A stretch of 7,509 bases of DNA, from positions 1 through 7,509 of the forward strand of contig JAADHL010000008.1 of the NCBI GenBank assembly GCA_013151875.1. The letters are read 5' to 3'. Made by a program: the position numbers and the translations under genes. Every line of letters begins with the position of its first letter. The first letter of the stretch is position 1. The stretch comes from Deltaproteobacteria bacterium (GTDB taxonomy: Bacteria > Myxococcota_A > UBA9042 > DTJE01). The notes below the pieces were generated by a model, which did no database searches, was not told where the DNA came from, and was given only the letters and a program-made list of their open reading frames with translations. Shown here piece by piece: positions 1 to 7,189 of the stretch.

Positions 1-1420
1 CATTGTCCACACGGTGGTGGTGTTCCCGGAAGTGGCGGTGCCGGGACTGGAGTTCTGGCCCGACGAATTGAAGAACTACTGGGACTGGTGCTGGGATTCG
101 AATGAATTTCCGTACACCCAAGCCGAGATCAAGGCCATGTTCGACAAGCTCAGGGCCGCCAACATCGCGCGGATCGAGGACGCGACCATCACCGAGTTCC
201 TGCCTGGAATCAAGGACACGCGTTACGTCAACGGCAAACCCCAGGTGGACGAGGGGCTGTTAGGCGACTGCAAGGGCTTCTATCTGTCACAGGCCGGTGA
301 CGGAAGCAGCATCCTGTCCCTGGTCTCTTTCAACATGGGCGAACAGGGGAAAATAGGTGTAAGCACCGTGGTGGGCCGCCCGGGCGCGGTGTACGCCTCG
401 CAGGACTCGCTGTACATCGTCGAACGCCACTACGCCAACCAGATGAACTCGTGGTATTTCGATGAATCGCAGGGGATCGAGGAGGCCAGCACCGTTCACA
501 AGTTCGCGCTGAACAAGGACAGCATAGAGACCGAGTACAGGGCCAGTGGGGCCGTCAAGGGCCGCGTTCTGAACCAGTTCTCGATGGACGAAAAGGACGG
601 CTTCCTGCGCATGGCCACTACCAGCGGCCACGTACCCAGTCCCGACGTGTACAGCACGCTGGCGGTGTTGAAGGAGACGCAGGGCGAAATGGCGGTGGTC
701 GGAATGGTGGACCACATCGCCCCGACCGAGGATATCCGCTCGGCCCGTTTCAACGGGGACGTGGGTTTCATAGTCACCTTCAAAAAGACGGACCCCCTGT
801 TCGTGCTCGATCTGTCGGACCCCTACTACCCCAAGATCAAGGGCGAGTTGAAGATCCCAGGATACTCGACCTACATGCACGTGCTGGACGCGAATCACAT
901 CCTGGCCATCGGGTACGACGCGGACGATCAGGGCTCATTCGCCTGGTTCCAGGGGATCCAGTTGCAGATCTTCGACGTGACGGAACTGGAGAATCCGAAG
1001 CTGATCCACAAAGAGGTCATCGGAACCCGCGGGACCACGTCCGACGCGGCCACGGACCACCTTGCATTTACGTATTTCAGGGCCAGGGAACTGCTGGCGG
1101 TGCCCATCGTGATTTGTGAAGGCGGCTCGGGAGGGGGCAGCTACGGAACCCAGATGACGTTCACGGGTCTACAGGTCTACAAGGCCAACGTATCAGACGG
1201 ATTCGAACTGATGGGAGGCATCCCGCACGCGCCTCCCGACTCCGGCGAGAACGCTTGCGGAAACTGGTGGACCAACTCCAATTCCCAGGTAAAGCGCAGC
1301 GTATTCATGTCGGACGACCAGGACGACTGGGTCTACAGCGTAGCGCTGGACAAGATCCAGGTGTCCAACCTCAAAGACCTCGAACACCCCGTGGCCAGCG
1401 TGCACCTGGTGGCGGACTAG
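1..1420 (+). CDS. Secreted beta-propeller domain protein (COG4880 / PF09826 type), 5' end outside window
   Basis: The reading frame is open from the first bases of the window to a TAG stop at 1418-1420, giving 472 visible residues. A GTG at 14 could be read as a start, but the frame continues upstream without a stop and no signal peptide is present, so the true N-terminus almost certainly lies before the window. I recognise the family by its typical phrases: FIVTFKKTDPLFVLDLSDP (about nt 767-823), followed by a GELKIPGYSTYMH-like blade and an ILAIGYD segment, DHLAFTYFRARELLAVPI (1055-1108), and a final VKRSVFM...VSNLKDLEHP blade. Such proteins are known as exported beta-propellers distantly related to WD40; their molecular role is not established. 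Several Cys residues (in GDCKG, ICEGG, NACGN) would suit an extracytoplasmic location. It lies 131 bases upstream of the M2 peptidase in the same direction, so co-transcription is possible. The family call is firm; the function is unknown. Confidence 0.85.
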   Translation, partial: IVHTVVVFPEVAVPGLEFWPDELKNYWDWCWDSNEFPYTQAEIKAMFDKLRAANIARIEDATITEFLPGIKDTRYVNGKPQVDEGLLGDCKGFYLSQAGDGSSILSLVSFNMGEQGKIGVSTVVGRPGAVYASQDSLYIVERHYANQMNSWYFDESQGIEEASTVHKFALNKDSIETEYRASGAVKGRVLNQFSMDEKDGFLRMATTSGHVPSPDVYSTLAVLKETQGEMAVVGMVDHIAPTEDIRSARFNGDVGFIVTFKKTDPLFVLDLSDPYYPKIKGELKIPGYSTYMHVLDANHILAIGYDADDQGSFAWFQGIQLQIFDVTELENPKLIHKEVIGTRGTTSDAATDHLAFTYFRARELLAVPIVICEGGSGGGSYGTQMTFTGLQVYKANVSDGFELMGGIPHAPPDSGENACGNWWTNSNSQVKRSVFMSDDQDDWVYSVALDKIQVSNLKDLEHPVASVHLVAD

Positions 1421-1551
1421 ACCAGTCGAAAATCGCTGGGCGGACCTGACATCACCGAAATCCTTGAACCGCGCGCACCTGGATCAAACGATCTTCTTGC
1501 CTCAACACGCCATTTGTGAAACCTTTTATCGTCCTTCAACCGGAGAGTTGC
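1421..1551 (+). other. Intergenic gap between beta-propeller gene and peptidase gene
   Basis: I see no strong terminator hairpin and no convincing sigma-70 promoter here. The best pair is TTGAAC at 1464-1469 with AACGAT at 1487-1492 (17-base spacer), which matches consensus poorly. Either the peptidase is read through from the upstream gene, or its promoter is not of the standard type. Confidence 0.4.
1542..1547 (+). promoter_or_regulatory. Ribosome binding site deciding the M2 peptidase start
   Basis: GGAGAG lies 6 bases (counted from GGAG) before the GTG at 1552. The in-frame GTG at 1516 has no purine-rich sequence at a useful distance. The protein read from 1552 also begins directly with a standard signal peptide. 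Both points favour 1552 as the start. Confidence 0.65.
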
Positions 1552-3360
1552 GTGTCCAGAATCACATTTGCCGCGGTCATGGCGATGGTGCTGGTGGGAT
1601 CGTCAAGGGCCGACGCCCGCAAACCGACGGGTCCGCCCACGCTGGATGAGGCCGCGAAATTCATGCAGGCGACCGAGAAAGGCCTTCTAAAAAGATCGAT
1701 CACTGCCGAGCGCGCCGAGTGGGTGCGTATGACGTATATCACTTTCGACACCCAGGCAATCGCTGCCGCGGCCAACGAAGACCTGATGGCGTTCGTTGCG
1801 AAAAAGGCGGCTGAGGCCACCAGGTACGTGGGCCTGAAGCTCCCTTACGAATTGAAGCGCAAGTTCCATCTGCTGACGGTCAGCCTCAGCATGCCCGCGC
1901 CCGCGGACGCGAAAAAACGCGAAGAACTGGCGCGCATCGGCACCACGATGGACGGCATATACGGCAAGGGCAAATATTGCCCGAAACGCCTGAATGGGAA
2001 GTGTCTGACCCTGCCCGACATGTACGAAATCATGGCAAAGAGCCGCGACTACGATGAACTGCTGGACATCTGGAAGGGCTGGCGCATGGTGTCCGTGCCC
2101 ATGAAAAAGCTGTACGTCAGGTTTGTGGAGCTTGCGAACGAGGGAGCGAGGGAACTGGGCTTCGGCAACCTGGCCGAGCTGTGGAACTCGCGTTACGACA
2201 TGGCGCCAGACGACTTCGAGGCCGAGACGGATAGGCTTTGGGAGCAGGTCAAGCCTCTGTACATGGACCTGCACTGTTATGCGCGGGCAAAACTGGCGGA
2301 AGTGTACGGCAGGGACAAGGTTCCTTTGGACGGTCCCATACCGGCCCACCTCCTTGGCAATATGTGGGCCCAGGAATGGAACAACATCTTCGATATCCTG
2401 GCGCCCGAAAAGGCGACCGCGATCGATATCGACGCCGCGCTCAAGGCAAAGAAGGTGGACGAAAAGGGAATGGTCCGATACGCGGAGAATTTCTTTGTTT
2501 CGCTGGGTCTTCCGCCCCTGCCCGCGACCTTCTGGGAGAGGTCGATGTTCACGCAACCCCGGGACCGCGAGGTGGTGTGCCACGCCAGCGCCTGGGACAT
2601 CGACGAAAAGGACGATCTACGCATCAAGATGTGCATCCACATCAACGGCGAGGACTTCACCACCATCCACCACGAGTTGGGGCATAACTACTATCAGAGG
2701 GCCTACAAGGACTTGTCCCCTCTGTTCCTCAACAGCGCCAATGACGGGTTCCACGAGGCCATGGGCGATCTGATCGCCCTGTCCGTAACGCCGTCGTACC
2801 TCAAGCAGGTGGGTCTGCTGGACGAGACCCCTCCAGGACAGCTCAACGCCCTGATGAAGCGCGCCCTGGACAAGGTCGCGTTCCTGCCGTTCGGGCTGAT
2901 GGTGGACAAGTGGCGCTGGAAGGTCCTGGACGGCCGGATCAAACCCGATGACTACAACAGGTCATGGTGGGAACTGCGTGAAAAATACCAGGGTGTGGCC
3001 GCCCCGATTGAGCGTTCGGAGGCCGATTTCGACCCAGGAGCCAAGTACCATATTCCGGCCAACGTGCCATATACCCGCTACTTCCTGGCGGACATCCTAC
3101 AGTTTCAATTCCATCGCGCCCTTTGCCGACAGGTGATTGGGTTCAAGGGCCCGCTGCACGAGTGCAGCATCTACGGCAATAAAGAGGCGGGCGCCAGGAT
3201 CCTGAAGATGATGAAGATGGGCCTGTCCAGGCCATGGCCGGACGCCCTGGAGGCCCTGACCGGCGAACGCCGCATGGACGCGAGCGCGATTCTGGAATAT
3301 TTCCAGCCCCTGCACGACTGGCTGAAGGAACAGAACAAAGGCCGAAAGTGCGGATGGTAA
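1552..3360 (+). CDS. Exported M2-family zinc metallopeptidase (peptidyl-dipeptidase A, bacterial ACE homologue)
   Basis: This is predicted to remove C-terminal dipeptides from peptides outside the cytoplasm. Started at GTG 1552 it is 602 residues, close to a single ACE catalytic domain. Residues 1-22 form a Sec signal peptide (SR, hydrophobic core, ADA cleavage site). Zinc ligands are His374 and His378 of HELGH, with catalytic Glu375, plus Glu402 in GFHEAMGD; the 24-residue spacing from second His to Glu equals that of testis ACE. Substrate-site residues match: Gln274, His344, Lys498, His500, Tyr507 and Tyr510 (ACE Gln281, His353, Lys511, His513, Tyr520, Tyr523). Chloride ligands Trp472, Arg476 and Arg509 also match (ACE Trp485, Arg489, Arg522). 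Three Cys pairs, 143/151, 343/361 and 525/538, occupy the ACE disulfide positions, so oxidative folding outside the cytoplasm is likely. There is no C-terminal membrane anchor, so the product should be soluble in periplasm or medium. The family call is very secure; the natural substrate is unknown. Residue matches to ACE are from memory of the human sequence. Confidence 0.95.
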   Translation: MSRITFAAVMAMVLVGSSRADARKPTGPPTLDEAAKFMQATEKGLLKRSITAERAEWVRMTYITFDTQAIAAAANEDLMAFVAKKAAEATRYVGLKLPYELKRKFHLLTVSLSMPAPADAKKREELARIGTTMDGIYGKGKYCPKRLNGKCLTLPDMYEIMAKSRDYDELLDIWKGWRMVSVPMKKLYVRFVELANEGARELGFGNLAELWNSRYDMAPDDFEAETDRLWEQVKPLYMDLHCYARAKLAEVYGRDKVPLDGPIPAHLLGNMWAQEWNNIFDILAPEKATAIDIDAALKAKKVDEKGMVRYAENFFVSLGLPPLPATFWERSMFTQPRDREVVCHASAWDIDEKDDLRIKMCIHINGEDFTTIHHELGHNYYQRAYKDLSPLFLNSANDGFHEAMGDLIALSVTPSYLKQVGLLDETPPGQLNALMKRALDKVAFLPFGLMVDKWRWKVLDGRIKPDDYNRSWWELREKYQGVAAPIERSEADFDPGAKYHIPANVPYTRYFLADILQFQFHRALCRQVIGFKGPLHECSIYGNKEAGARILKMMKMGLSRPWPDALEALTGERRMDASAILEYFQPLHDWLKEQNKGRKCGW

Positions 3361-3361
3361 T

Positions 3362-3382
3362 GGGGTCTGACCCCCTCTTTTT
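3362..3382 (+). terminator. Hairpin and T run after the M2 peptidase gene
   Basis: GGGGT (3362-3366) and ACCCC (3370-3374) form a perfect 5-bp stem around a CTG loop, followed after CTC by five T (3378-3382). It starts 2 bases after the peptidase stop and ends just before the argR stop from the other strand, so it sits where a terminator is needed. The stem is short, and only the plus strand has a T run behind it, so it should serve the peptidase transcript better than the arg operon. It could instead be a copy of a dispersed palindromic repeat. Confidence 0.5.
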
Positions 3383-3384
3383 CC

Positions 3385-3867
3385 TCACTTTATTCCAAAA
3401 AGCCCGGCCAAAGTCTTCTTAAGCGCCTTCGTCTTACGCGTGCTCACGGGCAGGACAAGGATCGTGTCATCACCGGCTATCGTGGCGAGGAGGTCCGGCA
3501 GGCCCAGGCCGTCAATGTACACGCCCACGCCCTGCGCCCGTCCGACCAGGGTGCGGACCACCACCGCGGTTTCGTTGCAATCAACCCCGGTCACCTCCAC
3601 CGACGCAAATGTGCCCAGATGCCTGTGACCGGGGTCGACACCGCGACCGAATCCGCCGTCCTGCGCAGGCAGATAGCGATATCCGCCGGCTACCGGCACC
3701 CTGAGCACCTTCAGTTCCTTGAGGTCCCGGGACAGGGTAGACTGGGTCACGTCGAACCCGGCGGCTGCAAGTGCCGTCGCGAGTCCTTCCTGGCTCCCGA
3801 TGGACTCTCTTTGCACCAGGTCGATGATTTCGCGCTGGCGACGCGCCTTCTCTGCCCTGTCGGCCAT
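3385..3867 (-). CDS. argR: Arginine repressor ArgR
   Basis: This is the transcription regulator that binds ARG-box operators when loaded with L-arginine. At 160 residues it has the usual family length. The N-terminal winged helix-turn-helix (about 1-70) contains QSTLSRDLKEL at 42-52, with the family SxxSR recognition-helix motif at 43-47. The C-terminal domain (about 85-155), which forms the hexamer and binds arginine, contains the hallmark IAGDDTILV at 130-138 with Asp133 and Asp134, preceded by a PGNAQ-like GRAQGVGVYID segment. The ATG at 3865-3867 lies 3 bases after the argD stop and has a strong ribosome binding site. As last gene of the operon it should be co-transcribed with the enzymes it represses, giving autoregulation. 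The stop is at 3385-3387, facing the peptidase gene. Some homologues also activate arginine catabolism; that cannot be judged here. Confidence 0.96.
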   Translation of the reverse strand: MADRAEKARRQREIIDLVQRESIGSQEGLATALAAAGFDVTQSTLSRDLKELKVLRVPVAGGYRYLPAQDGGFGRGVDPGHRHLGTFASVEVTGVDCNETAVVVRTLVGRAQGVGVYIDGLGLPDLLATIAGDDTILVLPVSTRKTKALKKTLAGLFGIK

Positions 3868-3870
3868 CTG

Positions 3871-5070
3871 TCAACCCTCCTTTTCCTGATCGGTCAACGC
3901 CCTTTCCACAAGGACCAGGCATGCATCTATTTCTTCGTTCGTGACCACAAGTGGCGGCGCGAACCGAAGCACATCCGGGCCAGCGGGTACGGTAAGGAGC
4001 CCCATGCCCTGCAACGACTCGACCAGCTTTGCCGCGCGCGGCCGGGACAGGACCAGACCCCACAACAGGCCCCGGCCTCGCGCCTCGACCACCGCTGGAT
4101 GGGCAGCCGCAATCCTGCGCAGACCATCACCGAGTCGCGTTCCTTTTTCCCGTACGCCTTCCAGGAACCCAGGTTCCAGGACTACATCCAGAACGGCGTT
4201 GGCCACGGAAGCGACCATGGGACCGCCCCCGAAAGTGGATGCGTGATCGCCGGGAGTAAACGCTTCAGCCGCGGCTCCTCTTGCCAAAAGCGCTCCCATT
4301 GGAAGCCCCCCGGCCAGGGCCTTGGCGCTGGCCACCGCGTCGGGAAAGATACCCTCGGACTGGAAGGCAAAGAAGGTCCCTGTGCGGCCAATGCCGGTCT
4401 GCACCTCGTCAACGACCATCAACGCACCCGCCTCGTCGCAGCGTCGCCTGATCCCCGCCAGCCACCCGGACGGCGCGGGACGGACCCCACCCTCGCCTTG
4501 TACGGCCTCCACAAACACGGCCGCCGTTCGTCCATCGATCCCCGCCAGGGCATTTTCATCGCCCCAGGGCAGGACCGTAACGTCGGCCATGAGTGGCCGG
4601 AACGGCTTCTGGTAGGCGGGCCGCGAAGTGATGGACAGCGCCCCGAAGGTCCGTCCGTGGAACGAGTGTTCGAAGCATACGGTCCTCGGCCGGCCCGGAC
4701 GGGCCTTGCGGGCCATCTTGATTGCTGCCTCTATTGCCTCGGCCCCGGAGTTGCAAAAAAAAGCGCGTTCCATCCCGGCGACCGCGGTCAACCGTTCGGC
4801 AAGACGCACCATGGGTTCGGTCCAGTACAGGTTGCTGACGTGGATCAGCCCCTCGCAGGCGTCCCTGATTGTCCCGATCACGGCGGGATGCGCGTGACCA
4901 AGGGCGTTGACCGCGATGCCGGCCACGAAATCCAGATACTGATTCCCGGACGAGTCCCACACCACGCAACCACGGCCACCGGCCAGCTCCAAGGGGTAAC
5001 GGCCGTACGTATTCATCAAGATATCCGCGCCGCGTTCGGCCAACGTGCCGGCCCATTCCGCTTTGGTCAT
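3871..5070 (-). CDS. argD: Acetylornithine aminotransferase ArgD
   Basis: This cytoplasmic PLP enzyme converts N-acetylglutamate semialdehyde to N-acetylornithine with glutamate as amino donor, the step after ArgC. At 399 residues it has full family length and class-III aminotransferase layout: FCNSGAEA (105-112) for phosphate binding, FHGRTFGAL (137-144 region), VVDEVQTGIGRTG (219-231) with Asp221 contacting the PLP pyridine nitrogen, and the Schiff-base lysine Lys250 in ASAKALAGGLPMGA. The substrate-side region FGGGPMVASVA (280-290) is also typical. The ATG at 5068-5070 overlaps the argB stop by the four bases ATGA, with AGGGGG (5078-5083) 7 bases upstream. Related class-III enzymes (succinylornithine or ornithine aminotransferases) look similar, but the operon position makes ArgD the clear choice. 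ArgD often also serves as the diaminopimelate-pathway aminotransferase; this cannot be decided from sequence. A run of eight T on the coding strand encodes part of AFFCN. Confidence 0.96.
   Translation of the reverse strand: MTKAEWAGTLAERGADILMNTYGRYPLELAGGRGCVVWDSSGNQYLDFVAGIAVNALGHAHPAVIGTIRDACEGLIHVSNLYWTEPMVRLAERLTAVAGMERAFFCNSGAEAIEAAIKMARKARPGRPRTVCFEHSFHGRTFGALSITSRPAYQKPFRPLMADVTVLPWGDENALAGIDGRTAAVFVEAVQGEGGVRPAPSGWLAGIRRRCDEAGALMVVDEVQTGIGRTGTFFAFQSEGIFPDAVASAKALAGGLPMGALLARGAAAEAFTPGDHASTFGGGPMVASVANAVLDVVLEPGFLEGVREKGTRLGDGLRRIAAAHPAVVEARGRGLLWGLVLSRPRAAKLVESLQGMGLLTVPAGPDVLRFAPPLVVTNEEIDACLVLVERALTDQEKEG
3876..3881 (-). promoter_or_regulatory. Ribosome binding site of argR
   Basis: A full AGGAGG on the minus strand lies 8 bases before the argR ATG and inside the last codons of argD. 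It is the best Shine-Dalgarno match in the operon, so argR may be translated independently as well as by coupling from argD. Confidence 0.75.
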
Positions 5071-5984
5071 GGCCTTACCCCCTGCCCGGTTCCTTCCCTG
5101 GTCAGAAGGGTCCCTACACCTTCATCCGTAAAGAACTCCAACAGAAGGGCGCGAGGCATGCGCCCATCCACCAGGTGCACCCTGGACACCCCTGCGTCCA
5201 GGGCCTGCAACGCGGCCTCCAGCTTGGGGAGCATCCCGCCTGAAACCTCCTGGCGATCCACCAGTCGCCTGACCTCCACGTCGCTGAGCATCGAGGCCGG
5301 GCGGCCGTCGAGCAGCACGCCGGGCACGTCCGTCATGAAAACCAGCTTGACCGCGTTCATGGCCGCGGCCACCGCTCCGGCAACCATGTCGGCATTGATG
5401 TTGAACGGCTGCCCCTCGTCGTCCGCTGCCGTGGAAGACAGGACCGGCGTGTATCCGGCCTCCAGCATCAGTTCCAGGGGCTCCGGATCTATCTCGTCTA
5501 TCCTGCCGACGAATCCGATGTCCTTGCCGCCCGGCGTGTGCCTGCTGATCCTCATCAAACGGGCGTCAGTGCCCGACAGGCCCACGGCCCGACCTCCGGC
5601 CCGATTGATACGCGAAACCACCTCTTTGTTCAGCCGTCCCGACAGGACCATTTCGGCGATCTCCGCACCGTCCGCGCTGGTTACTCGGTGCCCATCGACA
5701 AACGATGTTTCGACCCCCATTCGCTTCATGGTCTTCGTCATTGCCGGACCGCCGCCATGAACAACCAGGGGCCGCATGCCCACGTGTTCCAGAAAAACCA
5801 CGTCCCGGGCCCACGAATCGGCCAAGGCGTCATCCACCATGGCGGCACCGCCGTACTTGACCACCACGGTGGCGCCTCGAAACCTTCTGAGATACGGCAG
5901 CGCCTCTTCAAGCACTGCCGTCCTCGTGTCCGGGTCGATGAACCCGGCGCCCTTCAATTTGTCCGCCCTGATCTTCGCGCTCAT
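5067..5984 (-). CDS. argB: Acetylglutamate kinase ArgB, probably arginine-inhibited type
   Basis: This enzyme phosphorylates N-acetyl-L-glutamate with ATP, the second step of arginine synthesis and usual feedback point of the cyclic pathway. I start it at the ATG at 5982-5984, which overlaps the argJ stop as ATGA and gives 305 residues. The in-frame ATG at 6036-6038 lies within argJ and adds 18 residues unlike the family. Amino acid kinase motifs are present: VVVKYGGAAM (40-49) with Lys43, HGGGP (76-80), VDGHRVT (96-102), FNINAD (194-199) with Asn195 and Asp199, FMTDVPGV (216-223) and SGGMLPKLEAAL (248-259) with Lys254. About 36 residues precede the first strand, consistent with the N-terminal helix of hexameric, arginine-sensitive kinases, and the C-terminal HLVDGRMPRALLLEFFTDEGVGT (270-292) resembles their arginine-site signature. 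Two deviations: Arg278 where the signature usually has His, and Thr139 where LSGKD usually has Lys. The ribosome binding site is weak, suggesting coupling to argJ. Confidence 0.95.
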   Translation of the reverse strand: MSAKIRADKLKGAGFIDPDTRTAVLEEALPYLRRFRGATVVVKYGGAAMVDDALADSWARDVVFLEHVGMRPLVVHGGGPAMTKTMKRMGVETSFVDGHRVTSADGAEIAEMVLSGRLNKEVVSRINRAGGRAVGLSGTDARLMRISRHTPGGKDIGFVGRIDEIDPEPLELMLEAGYTPVLSSTAADDEGQPFNINADMVAGAVAAAMNAVKLVFMTDVPGVLLDGRPASMLSDVEVRRLVDRQEVSGGMLPKLEAALQALDAGVSRVHLVDGRMPRALLLEFFTDEGVGTLLTREGTGQGVRP

Positions 5985-7189
5985 GTCCTGTAACTCGCAT
6001 TGATGTCTATGTATCCATGGGTCAAATCGCAGGTCCACGTCCGCGCGAACCCGACGCCCTGTCCCAAATCCACCGAAATGACCACTTCGTCCGCCTTCAT
6101 CAGGCGGCCGGCATCGGCCTCGGAATAATCCGACCGATAACCGGGGGAAAGCACCTCAAGGCCGCAGATGGATACGGTCAACGCCGCCGGGTCCAGGTCC
6201 ACGCCCGCCCTGCCCACGGCGCCCACGATGCGTCCCCAGTTGGCATCCGCTCCGTATACCGCGGTCTTGACCAAGGGTGACGTCGATACCGTCCTGGACA
6301 CCTTCAGCGCCTCGTTGTCGTCCCGGGCCCCTGACACCTCAACCGTGACAAGGCGGGTCGCTCCCTCCCCGTCACGGACAACTTCCTTTGCCAGGTGCGT
6401 CAACACCTTGGTCAGCCCGTTCAGAAACACAGAAGTCGAAGCTTCTCCCTGAACCTTGACGCCGGAGACGCCATTGGCCATGACCGCCACCATGTCGTTC
6501 GTGGATGTGTCTCCGTCAACTGATATGCGATTGAACGACACGTCCACCGCCTGTTTCAGACAATCATTCAGCACACCGGACTCGACAACGGCGTCGGTGG
6601 TCACGAATGCCAGGGTGGTGGCCATGTCCGGATGTATCATCCCTGAACCCTTGGCCATGCCTCCCACGGTGTATTGCCCATCAGGAGTCTCGACCGTCAG
6701 GGCAATCTGCTTCGTGCGGGTATCAGTGGTCATAATCGCCCGGGCCGCGTCACTTCCGCCATCCGCTGACAGCCCGTTCACCGCCTCTGGCAGGGCCTGG
6801 AGCAAAAGATCGACGGGCAGTGTCTGCCCAATGACTCCAGTGGAAGCCACCAGGACTTCGTTGACGGCCACGCCCAGAAGGCCGGCAGCCTCCACGGCCG
6901 TTCGCATGGCGGCCTCGCGTCCGACGGCCCCTGTGCACGCATTGGCATTGCCCGAGTTCACCACAATCGCCCTGGCCCTTCCGCCGGACGCGGCGATGTG
7001 CTTGCGACAGACCCCTATCGGTGCGGCCTGCACCAGGTTTTTCGTAAATACCGCGGCAACCGACGCCGTCACATCGGCTGCCACGAGAGCCAAGTCCTTT
7101 TCTTCATTCCCAGGGCCCGTTTTCTTGATGCCTGCGGATACGCCTGATGCCCTGAACCCCCGCGCCGCGGTCACTCCAGTACGTTTCAT
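5981..7189 (-). CDS. argJ: Glutamate N-acetyltransferase / ornithine acetyltransferase ArgJ
   Basis: ArgJ moves the acetyl group from N-acetylornithine to glutamate, releasing ornithine and renewing acetylglutamate; bifunctional forms also use acetyl-CoA. At 402 residues it is full length. It is an autoprocessing N-terminal nucleophile enzyme: the cleavage motif KGSGMIHPDMATTLAF (180-195) predicts cutting between Ala190 and Thr191, giving alpha (about 190 aa) and beta (about 212 aa) chains with Thr191 as nucleophile. Other family features are VNSGNANACTG (77-87), the oxyanion-hole motif STGVIG (116-121) with Thr117 and Gly118, TTDT (154-157), and the C-terminal DLTHGYIDINASYRT ending in the conserved Arg-Thr. 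The ATG at 7187-7189 overlaps the argC stop as ATGA; no good ribosome binding site precedes it, so translation probably depends on coupling. Its presence, with no argE visible, supports the cyclic pathway. Mono- or bifunctionality cannot be told from sequence. Confidence 0.96.
   Translation of the reverse strand: MKRTGVTAARGFRASGVSAGIKKTGPGNEEKDLALVAADVTASVAAVFTKNLVQAAPIGVCRKHIAASGGRARAIVVNSGNANACTGAVGREAAMRTAVEAAGLLGVAVNEVLVASTGVIGQTLPVDLLLQALPEAVNGLSADGGSDAARAIMTTDTRTKQIALTVETPDGQYTVGGMAKGSGMIHPDMATTLAFVTTDAVVESGVLNDCLKQAVDVSFNRISVDGDTSTNDMVAVMANGVSGVKVQGEASTSVFLNGLTKVLTHLAKEVVRDGEGATRLVTVEVSGARDDNEALKVSRTVSTSPLVKTAVYGADANWGRIVGAVGRAGVDLDPAALTVSICGLEVLSPGYRSDYSEADAGRLMKADEVVISVDLGQGVGFARTWTCDLTHGYIDINASYRT

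Noticed and set aside
1464..1492. Possible sigma-70 promoter TTGAAC / AACGAT before the peptidase gene
   Set aside because: About 4 of 6 and 3 of 6 consensus matches, which is close to what chance gives in a gap of this size.
1516..1551. Upstream GTG start for the M2 peptidase
   Set aside because: It adds 12 residues ahead of a complete signal peptide and has no ribosome binding site, unlike the GTG at 1552.
1687..2583. A 298-codon minus-strand frame inside the M2 peptidase
   Set aside because: The plus-strand frame is an unmistakable ACE homologue; the reverse frame has no family resemblance.
3619..5760. A 713-codon open frame on the plus strand opposite argR, argD and argB
   Set aside because: It is antisense to three clearly conserved genes, its translation is low-complexity in the way of GC-rich shadow frames, and it shows no recognisable domain.
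5985..6038. Longer argB start at the ATG at 6038
   Set aside because: The extra 18 codons overlap the conserved end of argJ, and the ATGA overlap at 5981-5984 matches the other junctions of the operon.
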